Of a stretch of 64,000 nucleotides of DNA, positions 11,531 through 23,589 are shown one piece after another; the stretch's first letter is position 1, and every line of letters starts with the position of its first letter. The notes beneath the pieces are model-generated. The model saw only the letters and a list, made by a program, of their open reading frames with translations. It was not told the origin of the DNA and made no database searches. The translations under genes were made by a program, and so were the position numbers. The stretch is from Sycobia sp. Sy_11 (Eukaryota; Arthropoda; Insecta; Hymenoptera; Epichrysomallidae), in NCBI GenBank assembly GCA_018907035.1, contig JACCIC010000062.1, positions 1,700,501-1,764,500 of the forward strand, written 5' to 3'.

Positions 11531-13259
11531 AAGTGTTATAATAGCATATGTAAGGCCCGCATAAATAAAGCTAAAGGTAGACGACATTCCTGTGCTAACT
11601 CTAAAATAAATCTAGTGCTCTAAAGTGAATCTAATGCTGGTGTCCTATATATAATTTAAAAAATCTTTGGTAGCATAGTAGCCAATGCTAAGTATAGATG
11701 ATGCAATCGTATAGATGATGCGATCGTGCAATGGATCGGGCCTTGTGCAAAGAGATCTGTGAGCTCCGAAGCCTTCGCTTCCTTTCACGAACGTCGATGA
11801 ATAGCAACTGTCGAATACTTCCCCTTACACCTTCTCAACCTCATATATACCCGAAAAACAACATTTTAATTTAATTTAAAAAATTGTATTCTACTTTAAT
11901 TGTGCTTATCTCGAAAAAATTTATTATTCTATTATTCATTATGTATAAATCTGAATTCTTTCCATCGGAATTACTTACAAGTATAAGACAATTATCAGTT
12001 AAGTTTTACAAATGAATTTCTGAGTAAATCTTAGGATGCTTTCTTATTCAAAATTTATACGGAATCTCATGAATAATTGTAAAAATAGAAGAACAGCCAA
12101 TGTAGTTTATTAAGGCGACTTCGCTACGAAGTACGCTTCAATACGAGTTACCTAAGGAAAAATTTGGGCCATCTCTCCAAAATTGAAGTTCGCTAAATGG
12201 TATCTAACGATAATGCGAGTACACAAACACAAGAAAGCGTTTTTTATTTTCATGAACAAGGAGGCGGACTACATTAGCTACCGTTTTCGCCCTGTCTTCA
12301 CCTTCACCGAGTCTTGGCCCCATTATCCCGCTTACATGTTCGGCGGGATTCGGGGAAAAATCATCTACCGAATATAATATATATGCAATTACTACCCTCC
12401 GGGCCCCATCGGAACTCGGTGGGCAGCGTCGATTACGTTGTCAAGGGAATTAGGTTCGAATCGCCTCGAGCTGTGTTATAAGCATAAGGAGAGGAAATAT
12501 AAATGCGTGTGCGTATGCGTCCGTGTGCGCGCACGCGTATGCATGCCAGTGTATATGTGAGTCAGGCAAGTAGAGAGAGGTCGACGGTCCGATTGACGAG
12601 AGAATGAGCGAGCGAGCGAACGTCTATACATCGTACCGTGCCGCTGAATAACTACGTGTATAGATAATAATGTGTTCATCATCGCATCGGCAAGCTTTGC
12701 CTGTTTACCGAATCCCCCGTATTATACGCGCCACAAATCTCTTCTTGTCTTCTTTTCTTTTGTTTGTGTGTGCGCACGCGCGCGCTTGTATGTGTGTTTG
12801 CTTTTTTTTAGTTAGTCAGTGAATCATTTGCATCGGCACGAGGCTCGCTCTTTTTTCTGCTTTTAGATAATGAGAGGTTATGTATAGTTTGGCTAGGTAA
12901 AATACTATATTCGTTGTTGACTTAGTTCTGGGATATACTTCGCGCAAGTGTTATCAGTCAAGTGTAACTCGGTATTAAATTGAAATATCGATCTTCTGGG
13001 CGGAAATATTGATGATTCTATTGATATGCAATGGTTCATTTGACTAAAATATTCCTTTGTTATATTCATAAATATAAATAATTTTATATATCATTAGCAC
13101 GATATTTTAATGATTAGAACGTTACTTAATTTAGGCCTTCCCTATTGGCTCGTTAGTGTATGCTTTTTCGTTCGAATACAACCATCGCATTAAATGGTCT
13201 ATCTATATTTGTATTAGTATATTAACATTATTTCACAATTAAATTAGTGTGTCTGTGTT
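11120..13259. other. Mostly AT-rich non-coding stretch
   Basis: Contains (AT)n at 11,490-11,528, a CpG-richer patch at 12,110-12,800, and a hairpin-like GACTTCGCTACGAAGT near 12,117. I see no gene or element. A GGTTCGAATCG string near 12,451 resembles a B box but has no tRNA fold around it. Confidence 0.5.

Positions 13260-13320
<61 letters not shown>
13260..13320. repeat. (AT)n microsatellite
   Basis: About 60 bases of AT dinucleotides with one interruption near the start. Confidence 0.95.
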
Positions 13321-13325
<5 letters not shown>

Positions 13326-13919
13326 CAATATATATGTAATAATATTAGAAAGTAATCGTTTACATTGAAATTTCCATATTTTATAAGAAAAACATTATAA
13401 AAAACACAAATACATAAAAAATATTAAAATGTAGAAAAATATTAATTAAACAGTACTGAGAATACATAAATAATAACTATAAATAAATACTGCAAGCAAA
13501 ATGAGAATTGCAAATAAGTGAAGATTTAATTAGCGTTAGATTAGCGTTAGACCTGATTATATATTGTTGGAGTTATACGAAAATAATATATCTAAAATAT
13601 GTATAGTGTCCTCAAATGCAGATAATAAGAAATAATATGTATTGAAGCGTATAACTATTTATACCTGTAGTTTATTGCACCCTTTTGCCCCTCCATAGTT
13701 TCAAATAAGAAGAAATCCTGCCTAGGACTTACTCAGTTTCAGCCAAGACGTCAAGACGAAAGCCACGCTGTCTTCTAAATATTTTCTCTATACATTCTTA
13801 TTTCATAATTTTTACTTTGTATAAGTTTTATATGTTTTATATTAACACTTGTCAATGGATAAATAATAAATAAATAAGTTCTTATTGATATAAATCATTT
13901 CTTTAGATAACTTATTTCT

Positions 13920-13923
<4 letters not shown>
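13321..13923. other. AT-rich stretch with nothing recognisable
   Basis: No coding frame, element or RNA gene visible. Confidence 0.55.

Positions 13924-13976
<53 letters not shown>
13924..13976. repeat. (AT)n microsatellite
   Basis: About 52 uninterrupted bases of AT. Confidence 0.95.
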
Positions 13977-13979
<3 letters not shown>

Positions 13980-15277
13980 TTATATACTGATTTTATAAGG
14001 GTTTATTGTACTTGCGCAGTCCAAGCAGTCGAGTTTGGTGGTTGTACGAACGTATTATCATTATTCCTACACTCGATTCCATCATTTCGAAGAGTACATA
14101 TACTATACAGGTGTTCCAGTAGATGATAAAAACATATACGGTATATTCCTAAAAGTGTCACTTGAACAAAATGCAAATAGATTTAAAAAGGAAAAAAGCA
14201 GAACAATATATTATCCTAGAATTTTATTATAACAATCACCTTATTATTATATAATCTATATAGAGCCCTTATTAAATAATCTTATATTGTTATATTATAC
14301 TGATAAGAAATGTTATTTTCAGTAAAATATGATATTTAAAGACATACTTTACCATTCTCGAATATTGATACTTTTCACGAGCAATGAAAGGCAGAGAGAG
14401 AGAGAGAGAGAGAGGGTAACAGAGAGAAAGATTGCTTGAAAATTTCTTTCGCAGTCAATATATTAAGTAATTTAACGTATTTTTATTACCGTTTTGTTCT
14501 TCTGTGTTGCAGTAATTTTGTTATAATTATTTTTTTCTTGTAATGTGTCATATTAAATACAATTTTCATATTTTGATTTGATTATTATTTGGTGAAATAT
14601 AAAGCGTTTTTATAGTATAATTAATGCGTTCCATATGCAGTTGTAAAATTTAAACACATAACGATTTCTATTTCAGCCGATTTTAAAAACGTACAAAGAC
14701 GCTACCTGTAAAGTACTTCCGAAAAATTCCATAACTAGAATCAAATTTAATCTATAGAGTAATAATAAAAGTAATAATAATTTTTGTATCACTTTTAATG
14801 GTTTTGTTGTACTAGCAATTTTGTTTTATTTAAATAATTATAATTTTTATTTTTTTTTTAATTTTTATAATTTTGGTGCATTTATCAAAGAATATCGTAT
14901 TGATTTTTTATATAAACAATCTATCAAATAACACATGTCCAAGGAAACTACTTGCAAACTAATTGAAACCTTAACTTGAAATAATAACATTTTAGTCCGT
15001 TATGCAGAATGAACGCAGACTTTTCGTGGTAGACCTACTAAACATTTTTTAGCCATAAACAAGGTACTTTGTAATGAAGAGACCTAGAAATAAGGTATTT
15101 AACTTCAGTAGTAATTGGCTTAAGATAAAACGTTTTTTGCGGTCATTTCAATCGATTTGAACATTTTTTAAACTTATTTTTTAGGTATTTAAGACCCATA
15201 ACAGTTAGTTTCGTATCAATGTATTTTTGATTATGACTAAAATTTACCTTCAAATATGGTTGAAAATAGATATGAGA
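13977..15277. other. AT-rich stretch
   Basis: Contains a short GA run (14,394-14,414). A 65-codon plus-strand frame at 14,035-14,232 is weakly protein-like but has no recognisable domain. Nothing else is seen. Confidence 0.5.
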
Positions 15278-15426
15278 TATATAGCCTGGCTAAAAAATTA
15301 ATATCGTTATTATGAATTCTTACATCAATTCATTGAATTTATTCATTATTTTAATAAATAAATTATAAATTTAGATCAAGTTTCTAAGTTTGAATTTGGA
15401 ATTCATTTATACGCTATAACTTATAC
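15278..15426 (+). repeat. Interspersed repeat family A, partial copy
   Basis: Starts ATATATAGC, continues with the family-specific GCTAAAAAATTAATATC, and ends at CTATAACTTATAC. It matches the first half of the fuller copies at 45,542-45,838 (plus) and 61,256-61,582 (minus). Here it passes directly into a family B copy, so the two may be parts of one larger element. Confidence 0.75.
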
Positions 15427-15670
15427 ATGAAAATTGAAAATTGTACTTATGTCGACTGTTTTGAATTAAATCAATAAATAATTTTATCGGTCCTACAGTC
15501 TTCTTACTGTAATATATTATACTAATACAATAACAGTCAGACAGTTTTTGTTTATTATCACCCCCGAAGAATCTGAAATAAAAATTATTACCAAATTAAA
15601 TTAGATTAAAAATTAAACCTAATAAATTAAAAAAACGATACAATAAAATAAAATAAAACAATATAATATG
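15427..15670 (+). repeat. Interspersed repeat family B, long copy
   Basis: Carries the diagnostic strings CTTATGTCGACTGTT and TTTATCGGTCCTACAGTC, then CAGTCAGAC, a CACCCCCG motif and an A-rich AAAATAAAATAAAAC stretch. The reverse complement of 54,880-55,115 matches it in the same order, including the CCCCC motif and the A-rich part. It is non-coding. Its class is unknown. Confidence 0.75.
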
Positions 15671-15767
15671 AAATAAAAATAAAAATAATAAAAATAATGG
15701 AAATAATAAACTATATTCGATGTCAGTGAAGGACAATCTGACTTCCCCCACTACCTTATTTTTTCCT

Positions 15768-15815
15768 TTGGTGTCCGACGTTTCGATCCGCTACGGTTCA
15801 TCCTTAGGAACTAGC
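15768..15815 (-). ncRNA. Hammerhead-like motif, degenerate
   Basis: On the minus strand GATGA (15,802-15,798) is followed by a CCG-TAG-CGG mini-stem (15,796-15,788) and then CGAAACGTC (GAAAC at 15,784-15,780). This order (conserved GAUGA, short stem II, GAAA) is that of hammerhead ribozymes, which are known from Penelope-like retroelements. The first two core bases (CU of CUGAUGA) are AG here, so it would probably not cleave. No Penelope protein is visible nearby. Confidence 0.25.
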
Positions 15816-17349
15816 TGATTTAATTTTATTGACACCGTTCGCATTTTGCACTCCAAGATTTATCTAGTCTCTAGCCACAATGATGGATTCTATTTTTACT
15901 ACCTAGTGACTGGTTTCCAGCCCATTAAAATTTTTTAGGTTTCTACCAAAGTTCCTTTATATGTATACATTTTTAGTAACGGACACAACAATCAGATGAT
16001 CGAACAAGCTAAATAAAATCTGTCAATAAATTACTATCGAAATAAAAATATTAAAGTCTTTTTTACTTAATGTTTTTATTACTTTAAAGTAAAAATGTTT
16101 TTAAAACATTATTTTACATTTTGTATATTTATAATTTCTTCCAATTTCTTCAATAACTGTACTTTTGTAGATATTTCTTCAAGTAACTTGCTACAATTTA
16201 CCATTCATAGTCTTTAGATTAGTTTTTTTACGATTTGCCTTTATCAAACACTTTTGAGCAGCTTATGACTTACCAAATCATCTTTCCTAATAAATTTTCA
16301 AAATCTTCCATCCTTATATAACTTTCCGCTATATTCTAAACAAGATTAATTATGGATTCGTTTAGAACACAATAATGTTTGTAAACTCATCTTTTATACG
16401 CATTTCTTTTAATTTCAACTTTTTAACTTTTGTATTAATTCAATTAATCCGCGCAATCTGCATTCATTCTATGCCATTTATTAATAATAACATTAAAATA
16501 TACTTTAGTTGAAACTTTTTATTTTTGGAATTCGCGAAACGGTTCGAAAGAGAGAAAAAAAGGGAAATCCGGTAGCAACCAGTCCAAGAATAAAGATTTC
16601 CGCGGAAACGAATTCCTTATATAAATGAGGTACATCGGTCTGGCGTCCGATTCCTCGAAAGTACCGATCTACCAGGAGGATTGCAGCAAGCTGGCCACCG
16701 GGCGACCTTCTTATCAGTACGCATCTACAAGTCGTGCGCGCGCGCGCGCGCATTAGGTTGCATTCGTTCTCTGTTCCTGCAGTAATACAGAGAAGTAACA
16801 TTTATATAAACGATATTGCTCATCTCTCGTTCATATGGTGTATTGTGAAATATATATAGAAGAAAAACGTAGAAAATTTATTAAATCGTCAATTTTTTAT
16901 ATAGAAATTGCATCCTTCATCAATTATACCAAATTAAGTGCGACACATATAAAATAATTTTTTCCGAAAATTTATCCGTCGATACAAACGATGTTGAGTC
17001 TGTCCGTATAGTTAGGGAAGGAGGGGGGTATATTCGCATAATAATTTGAATATTGCCGGAAGGTATATACATATATTTTTCCACAAATTGTTCGAAGCAG
17101 AATCGTCGTATAAATGCAGCCGCAGTCCAACGCAAATATACAATCGAAGGAAATGAAAGATATCATATAAAGTATAATACATCGAGGGCACGTGTTCCCG
17201 CGAGTAGTCCGAAGCTTATGTTGATCCGCTCGCGCATACGGACGGTCGCATAGAATAGCGGACAAGAGCAGTAGCCTTAACTTTGAGCCTTGCCTCTGGG
17301 AGAAAAGAATCTCTACTCCGTCTATCGGTTTCTTTCTCTCTCTCTATCT

Positions 17350-17384
<35 letters not shown>

Positions 17385-19439
17385 TCACTCACTTACAAAG
17401 TCTTCTGCGTCTATCTCTCCGCTCCTTAGAAAACTCTTTGAAAAAAAAGAGAGGAAACGGGACAGAGGAGCGAAGCACAGAGGAAGACAGATTTATCATC
17501 AGTTCAAGTCAGGAATTATAACGGGGCGATTCATCACCAAGGGCCTGCAAATCAGTCATGCGCCGATCCGCGGACTCCCTCCTTCCACCCGCGCTGTTCT
17601 TCAACGCGAAAAGATATACTAGTGCGGAGAAAGAAAAACAGTAACTGCTGCATTTGCGCCTTTTTTGACTATTTCCCGAGTCTCGTGCATCCGTAACATG
17701 CGGGAGTATACTCGTGTGCTTTTCGTGTACACAGACAAGTCGAAATACACACATGAATACAATAAGCGATGTCAAGGATATTTCCACGCTAGAATGACCT
17801 TGAGAGAGAACAGAAGAGCGAGCAAAGTAAAAAGAGAAACTTTCGCGAGCAACTATAGCCCTCCCACACCTGAGAGAGAGGAAGCGAGGGACTTCATAGA
17901 AACTTAGAAACTTTCAATATTATTATGATTAATTAATATTATTTGATTTAGATTTTATTTAAATCCTCGTGAATATAAATTTTATTTATCTTAAAATCAA
18001 ATTGTAAAATAAAAGATAAATTTTGCCTACCACGACTGTAGGCAACAGATTCTACATGTATATCGTAAAATCTCTTTCATCTTTAACGTAAAATAATTCT
18101 TTTTTATTCTTAAGAGTAAATATCGTTGAGTTATAAGTCACAAAAGGTCAGATGACAATTCGCAGTCGCTAATAAAGTGATTTGAATTTGCAATAATAGA
18201 TAAAACCAGATTAAATTTTGTCTTGAAGAGACCTGCACTTTTTAAACAAAGTTACATGCACTTCAAACATATTCACTATAGAATTCGTTTAAATATGAAT
18301 TCATATGCAGGTTATTTTATTACGCCTCGTTAATTATTAAGTAAATTGAATATTATATGTTTTACTATTTTTTTAAGCGAAGTTTAAAGCTATATGTTTT
18401 TTTTATTTTATATTTATATTTCTCTTCATATTTCAAAAATAGTTAAAAATATGTAACGAACACAATGAGGAGAAAAAATATTAGACACTAAAACTAATGC
18501 AATAAAGATAATCAAAATAATCCGTGAAGAATAAAAAAAAACATACTTCCACACACTACACAAGCCGCTCTTCCGTCCCCCCCCCCTCTCTCTCTCTCTC
18601 GTTCCCGCCATTCCGACTCGGTCATATCAAGTGTAGAAGGGAGCGAGTGAGACGCGATCCTTCATCCGTCACCGCCTGCGTTTCTTCCAAATGATTTCCT
18701 TCTCGCGTGGGGTCAGCTGCGATGCACTGCCGTAAATTAACGCGATTTTTCCGCGGTGAAGCACGTTGCTCACTCATAAATACAAGTATATAATGCACGT
18801 AGATATATACGCGCACGAAAAAGAAGATTCGCGGAGAACACTCGGAGAAACGTGATCGGACGAAAATTAATTTGACCGCCGGGTCACGAACCTCGGACTT
18901 CCTTGGCGTATAGCCCACTATATAGCCGAGAGCGCCATCGCAAACCAGCCATCTGGAGAATGCAATATGCAAGAGCGGGCGGGAGATGGCGTGTTGGCAT
19001 CGCCAAGCTAGGTAATCTTTGGATCTTGCTAAGTTTTCGGAATTGAGATAAATTGCATATAAGTTCAAAAAAGGAAAGCCAGGTAGTCTCCAATCCGTGA
19101 AGTTTGTAATCTTGACATATGAAAATAACCCAGCGGTTTAAAAATCATTAGCTTATAATTCCTTGATAATGTATTTGTTTTTTTTATCATTGTTAAGTTT
19201 CCATGCACCTATTATAATAAGTAATTTAAAATGATGGGAAAGTCTTATATTAGTAATTAAACTTCTGACAGGAGTAATTATAGTAATATTAGCAGTATAA
19301 CAAAGATGCAGGTTTGAACTAGCACCGACGAATTTAAGGGAAGTATAAATGCGTCTTCGTAATGTAATGACCAATATGTAATGATCTCAGCAGAAAATAG
19401 AGCTTACTTCGTCTTCCAACGTTAAATAGAAAACGGTGT
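15816..19439. other. Non-coding stretch with microsatellites
   Basis: AT-rich to 16,500. CpG-rich patches lie at 16,550-16,790, 17,180-17,880 and 18,590-19,000. Simple repeats include a CG run (about 16,735-16,751), (CA)n at 17,352-17,382, and poly-C/CT at 18,577-18,600. The open frames in the CpG-rich patches overlap on both strands and none resembles a known protein. Confidence 0.5.
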
Positions 19440-19611
19440 ATGTATCGCCCTACAATTGAAGCGTTCGGAGAGCATCTGAAGAGAGCTTACAGAATTAAGT
19501 GAAGGTCAAACAGATGCAGCAATTGTTGAACTTTTCTATGAATTGCCGATAAGCTATTCTCCATTCCGCATGACAAGCGAGTGCACTTCAAAATCCGATC
19601 GAAAAAAATAA
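19440..19611 (+). pseudogene. Coding relic with one frameshift
   Basis: An ATG-led frame with RPTIEAFGEHLKRAYRIK meets a stop. One base further on, the next frame continues sensibly (EGQTDAAIVELFYELPIS) to a TAA at 19,609-19,611. The two halves read as one peptide broken by a one-base insertion at about 19,500. Further coding-like fragments, such as KTLALHLEVL near 19,675, follow up to about 19,930 among stops. The family is not identified. Multi-copy transposon-derived protein is the likeliest source. Confidence 0.4.
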
Positions 19612-20140
19612 TATAACTACATAGTCAATACGAGAGGAAACGCCTGTGTGAATCGGAAAATGATACAAAAACTTTGGCTCTACACTTGGAAGTATTAACG
19701 ATGAACTGAAATAGCAAATAATACATAGCAACGAAATTCAAATATGAAAAAATGGAAGGAAATACATATATTAAGGATTTGAAAAATTGAAAAAAATGTT
19801 CTATTATTTGTAAGCAGAAAGAGAGAAAGAGCGATGAATGCCCAAAAATTAACAAAAGTAGTGATGCACAGATATCTGCATCTTCATGTGTAGCATTGTC
19901 AAATATCAGTGGTGTGAATGCGTTTTATTCGAAAACAACATATAATAATAAAAGTATTTAATAAACTGATTCACGTACAAGCATATTTCCTTTAGAAAGA
20001 AATTCGTCGTGTCACTTATTCCGGTCGTTGAAATACAATACCTAAAAACAGCGGACAGTAAAATATTTTGTCGTAGAATTAAAAAGAAAGTAAACAGAAA
20101 GTCCGTTTAATGAAAAATAAAAAATGATCTTTTTGTTCCA

Positions 20141-20299
20141 GAAATTAAACGAAATTCATTTTCGATTACGGCGATAAATCATAAAATTGTCTGGTTTCAT
20201 ACTTATGATACATGCTGCGTTTGCGATAAAAATAGACAGCGTACGCCAAGAGGCGTTCGGTACAGAGGACTTTTCAAGATATATTGTTTGATGCCGTAA
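20141..20299 (+). CDS. Possible exon with clustered cysteines
   Basis: A good acceptor (TTTTTGTTCCAG, ending at 20,141) is followed by an open frame to TAA at 20,297-20,299. It encodes about 50 residues including FHTYDTCCVCDKNRQRTP. The composition is protein-like and unlike the AT-rich background. It could be part of the relic just upstream or an unrelated exon. No family is recognised. Confidence 0.25.
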   Translation, partial: EIKRNSFSITAINHKIVWFHTYDTCCVCDKNRQRTPRGVRYRGLFKIYCLMP

Positions 20300-20745
20300 T
20301 ACGAGCCCAGTACAATAGTGTGGGATTGAAAAGAAATAACTAGAACCATTGACATAAACGCATAGTTTATATTAATTTCCGGGCTTTATTAAACACAGAA
20401 AGAGTGCTTGGTAAAAAAAATTTGTTTTTGACAAGGATTAAGGACAAGAATTTTCAATAGAAGGCATTCATTGTCAATAAACGAACCTGAAAGCCTTCTT
20501 CACCGATAGGGTACGGCGCGAATTTTAATTCTGGAGAAAAAGTAGATAGTGATGTGTGGCTTTATCAAAGTATAAAGTACGAGAGATACTCAACATTTCT
20601 TATTTTTTAAGGACGAATACACGAAAGTGTACTTCTTGAGGCATAAATCGGACATATGTGTAAAATTTAAGGCTGTTTAAAATTTTGTGCGTATGCAGAT
20701 GGTCATCCATATTAAGGTATTACATTTAGATAATGGCCGTAAATA
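20300..20745. other. Non-coding stretch upstream of mariner end
   Basis: AT-rich with no element visible. It ends in the TA dinucleotide that precedes the mariner terminus. Confidence 0.5.
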
Positions 20746-21840
20746 TTAGGTTGTCAAATATCTACCTTTCGCTTTTATACTCTTCATTCAATGCTTTATA
20801 TAAAGTATTACAGTGGTCGGATTTACTTCAAATATAAGCCGTTTTGTTCGATAATCTGTTTCCATCTATTCCATCTAGACGGCAACTTCATAATACCCCT
20901 CTCGTAGAAATACATCTCCTTATTTGCGAAGAACTCGGACAGCCACTTTTCACAAGCCTCTTTGGAGTCCAAATTTACACCACCAAGAGCGTTCGACATG
21001 GACAGGAACAGGTGGTAATCACTTGGCGCTATGTCAGGGCTATATGATGGATGCGATAAAACCTCCCATCCGAACTCCCGTACCTTCTGACGAGTCATCA
21101 ACGAAGTGTGTGGTCTGGCGTTGTCCTAGTCGAACATTACACCCTTCCTTTTGGCCAATTGTGGACGCTGTTGGTCGATAGCCTGCTTCAAGCGATCCAT
21201 TTGTTCACAGTAGATGGTAGAATTAAGCATCTGGTCATATGGGAGCAGCTCATAGTGTCCCAGCTCATCCCCTTCCAATCCCACCAAACACACAGCAACA
21301 CCTTCCTGGCCGTCAATCCCGGCTTGGCCGCTGTTTTAGACGGTCCACCGGTCTTGGACCACGACTGTTTTCGCTTGATATTGTCGTATGTGATCCATTT
21401 TTCGTCGCCAGTTACCATCCGCATCAAAAATCGGTAGAGTTCATTCCATTTCAGCAGCACATCGCAGGCGTTTATTCGGTCCAGAAGGTTTTCTTGTATC
21501 CAGCCTTCTGCAGATGGTTTAAAATGGTTTGGTGACTAACTCTCGTTTCCTGGTCGATATCACGAGATGCTACATGCCGTTCTAACTCGATAAATTCCAT
21601 GATTTGATTGGTATTCGTCGTCACAGGTCTTCCGCCGGCTGGCTTATCCATGGTGTCGTTTTCACCGGCTCTGAATCGTCGAAACCATTCCTCTGCGGTT
21701 CGAAGTGATACCGTACCATGCCCGCAAAACATTATTAATCTCACGGAACGTGTCTCTAGCGGAATTGCTTTTGACGAAGAAAAACTTTAAAATAGCGCGA
21801 CTTTGAAGAAGAAACTGATCTTGATAACAAAGAAAAAGCT
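20746..21840 (-). mobile_element. mariner DNA transposon, decayed
   Basis: A Tc1/mariner-family element read on the minus strand. The 3' side begins TTAGGTTGTCAAATATC directly after a TA dinucleotide (20,744-20,745), as expected for a mariner inverted terminal repeat inserted at TA. I find no matching inverted repeat on the other side (21,840-22,000), so that end is eroded or lost. The tandem AACAAAGAAAAAGCT pair at 21,825-21,854 lies just outside the coding remnant. The element cannot move by itself. Confidence 0.9.
20823..21830 (-). pseudogene. mariner transposase, broken by stops and frameshifts
   Basis: DDE-type transposase that would cut and paste mariner DNA at TA sites. From N to C: a helix-turn-helix part (AEEWFRRFRAGENDTMDKP, 21,472-21,744) whose first residues continue in another frame to about 21,830; the first catalytic Asp in MVTGDEKWITYDN; a WWDWKG motif; the second Asp in DNARPH; and the third Asp in YSPDIAPSDYHLF. 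This is the D,D34D pattern of mariner, and the wording is nearest the cecropia/Hsmar1-like group. Breaks: a frameshift near 21,739, stops near 21,472, a frameshift near 21,270, and an in-frame TAG at 21,126-21,128 just before the second Asp. Confidence 0.92.
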
Positions 21841-23589
21841 AACAAAGAAAAAGCTATTGTTACGAACATAACCCGAATTAGCTGTAAGAATTTATATTTA
21901 AACTAGGAAATACCTTCTTATAGTTTTTATAATTTAAACTTAAACTTATTGAAATTTATTTGTTGTTACAATTAATTTATAGGTTTAGATTATTATAAGT
22001 TATATCACACTAAAGAGTCTCTATATTGTGAAAAATAGTATACGAAATTAGATATTTGATTTATAGTTCGTAAATCTATATCCATTAATAGTTTAAGCAA
22101 ATAGCGTAGGACATAAGATATAGTTTTTGTTCAAGCGTGAAATAAAAGTGACATTAATAATGTATCTAAGAGCAATTATACCAATGTCGGGATTTCCCCG
22201 ATCTTTTATTTCAAACTATTAGGACTTCCGATTATTGAGTATATTCAATATGTGCGATCTGGAGAATGTAAGTTCAGACCTGCAATCCTATAACCTATAC
22301 CTGTGGTCATGAAGGGGCGACCCACAGTGGTGTCTCCTACCTTTTCCTGCTCCCTCCTCACTCCACTGCGACTGACACTCGTCTTAACCGTTATGAATAT
22401 AGTTATTGTATTAGTATATATTGAAGCAATTTTTGTAGATTCGAGAGAATATCGATCAGATCAGATCGAGACGCGTATATATGCACATCGATCCGTGTCG
22501 AGTTAGCGTCTTGTGCATTTTTGTCATTCTGTATAATAAGGAAATCAAATAAAAATTTTGTTCCAATCCAAATTAAAAATCTTGTTTATTAACACGATCC
22601 ATACGTCCTTAAGTCAACGGGTGGAGCGAGCGATCCTTGAACAGACTTAGTTCAAATTCGAAGTCATTCGCTTACGATACAACAGTTTTAAATTTTAAGA
22701 TTTGTAATTTCTAGAATTGTTTAGTCTTTTATAATTATAATGCGTAATAGTTTTTAAGAAATTTCGGATAATTTTACGTTTACATTATATGTTAATAGGT
22801 TTAATATTACTTAATGTTTTATTTTTTGTTTTGTTTTTTTTTAATTTAATATTACTTAATGTAAGTCTATAGCGATAAATTTTATGTCATGAAGTGTTTT
22901 GTGTTGAATTGAAATAAACGATATAATTAAGAGTAAAAATAATATGATATTTGTGGATTAGTTTTTAAGAACTAAATCTATAGGCGAACTTCTCGGACAA
23001 AAGGGCGTAATATGAATCTCTTAAAAACAGTTTGTAATATATATGTAAGTAATTACCAGATAACGAATGAATTTTTAATAAAATTCTCGACGTAAGATTT
23101 GTAACAGTATCGACTGATTTATATTTTAAAATTAAATTAAATTGAAAATTATTTAACTGTTGAAGTAAAGATCGCGAGCAAACCTTCGTTAAAGGCCACA
23201 AAATTGTATTCGACTAAGGTATACACTTGATCCATACCTGATTTCAATATTATGCTTTCTTTCAAAGATTCTTAAGAAGATGATTTTTGGTCATTTCGTA
23301 GCATCCAGTATTTTCTCAAATGTTAGACTCTATACAAACGGAATTTAGATAATTCCATTCAACGAAAACTGATATTAGACTGCATTTCGATAATAAATAG
23401 GTTACTTTAATTGTGCTTATGTAATAAGTACGTTACCATACTAATGCTGTTCAGCAATACATTTGACAGACTTAAAGCCTTCCGTTTGCTGGATAGATTG
23501 CATGTTCTAGACTTTCCCTCTTGATGAATTAACTTCTCTGTATTACATGGAGAAGAATCTGTAGTTTGCATGAATAAACAGTCATCTAG
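21841..23589. other. Non-coding; possible decayed retroelement ends
   Basis: AT-rich apart from 22,260-22,680. A direct repeat of TTTAATATTACTTAATG lies at about 22,800 and 22,844. TGTTACGAACATAAC at 21,856 could be an LTR start, but no matching end or target duplication was found. No coding frame is credible. Confidence 0.4.

Noticed and set aside
12404..12475. Possible tRNA gene with GGTTCGAATCG
   Set aside because: Only the B-box-like string fits. No acceptor, D or anticodon arms form.
18622..19093. Minus-strand open frame of 148 codons in a CpG-rich patch
   Set aside because: No recognisable domain, an overlapping second minus-strand frame of 69 codons, and no splice or start context.
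20844..21790. Plus-strand open frames across the mariner element
   Set aside because: Antisense shadows of the transposase, whose motifs are clear on the minus strand.
21856..22643. Possible solo LTR from TGTTACGAACA to ...TTGAACA
   Set aside because: TG...CA ends exist, but the flanking five bases do not match and no internal element or second copy is visible.
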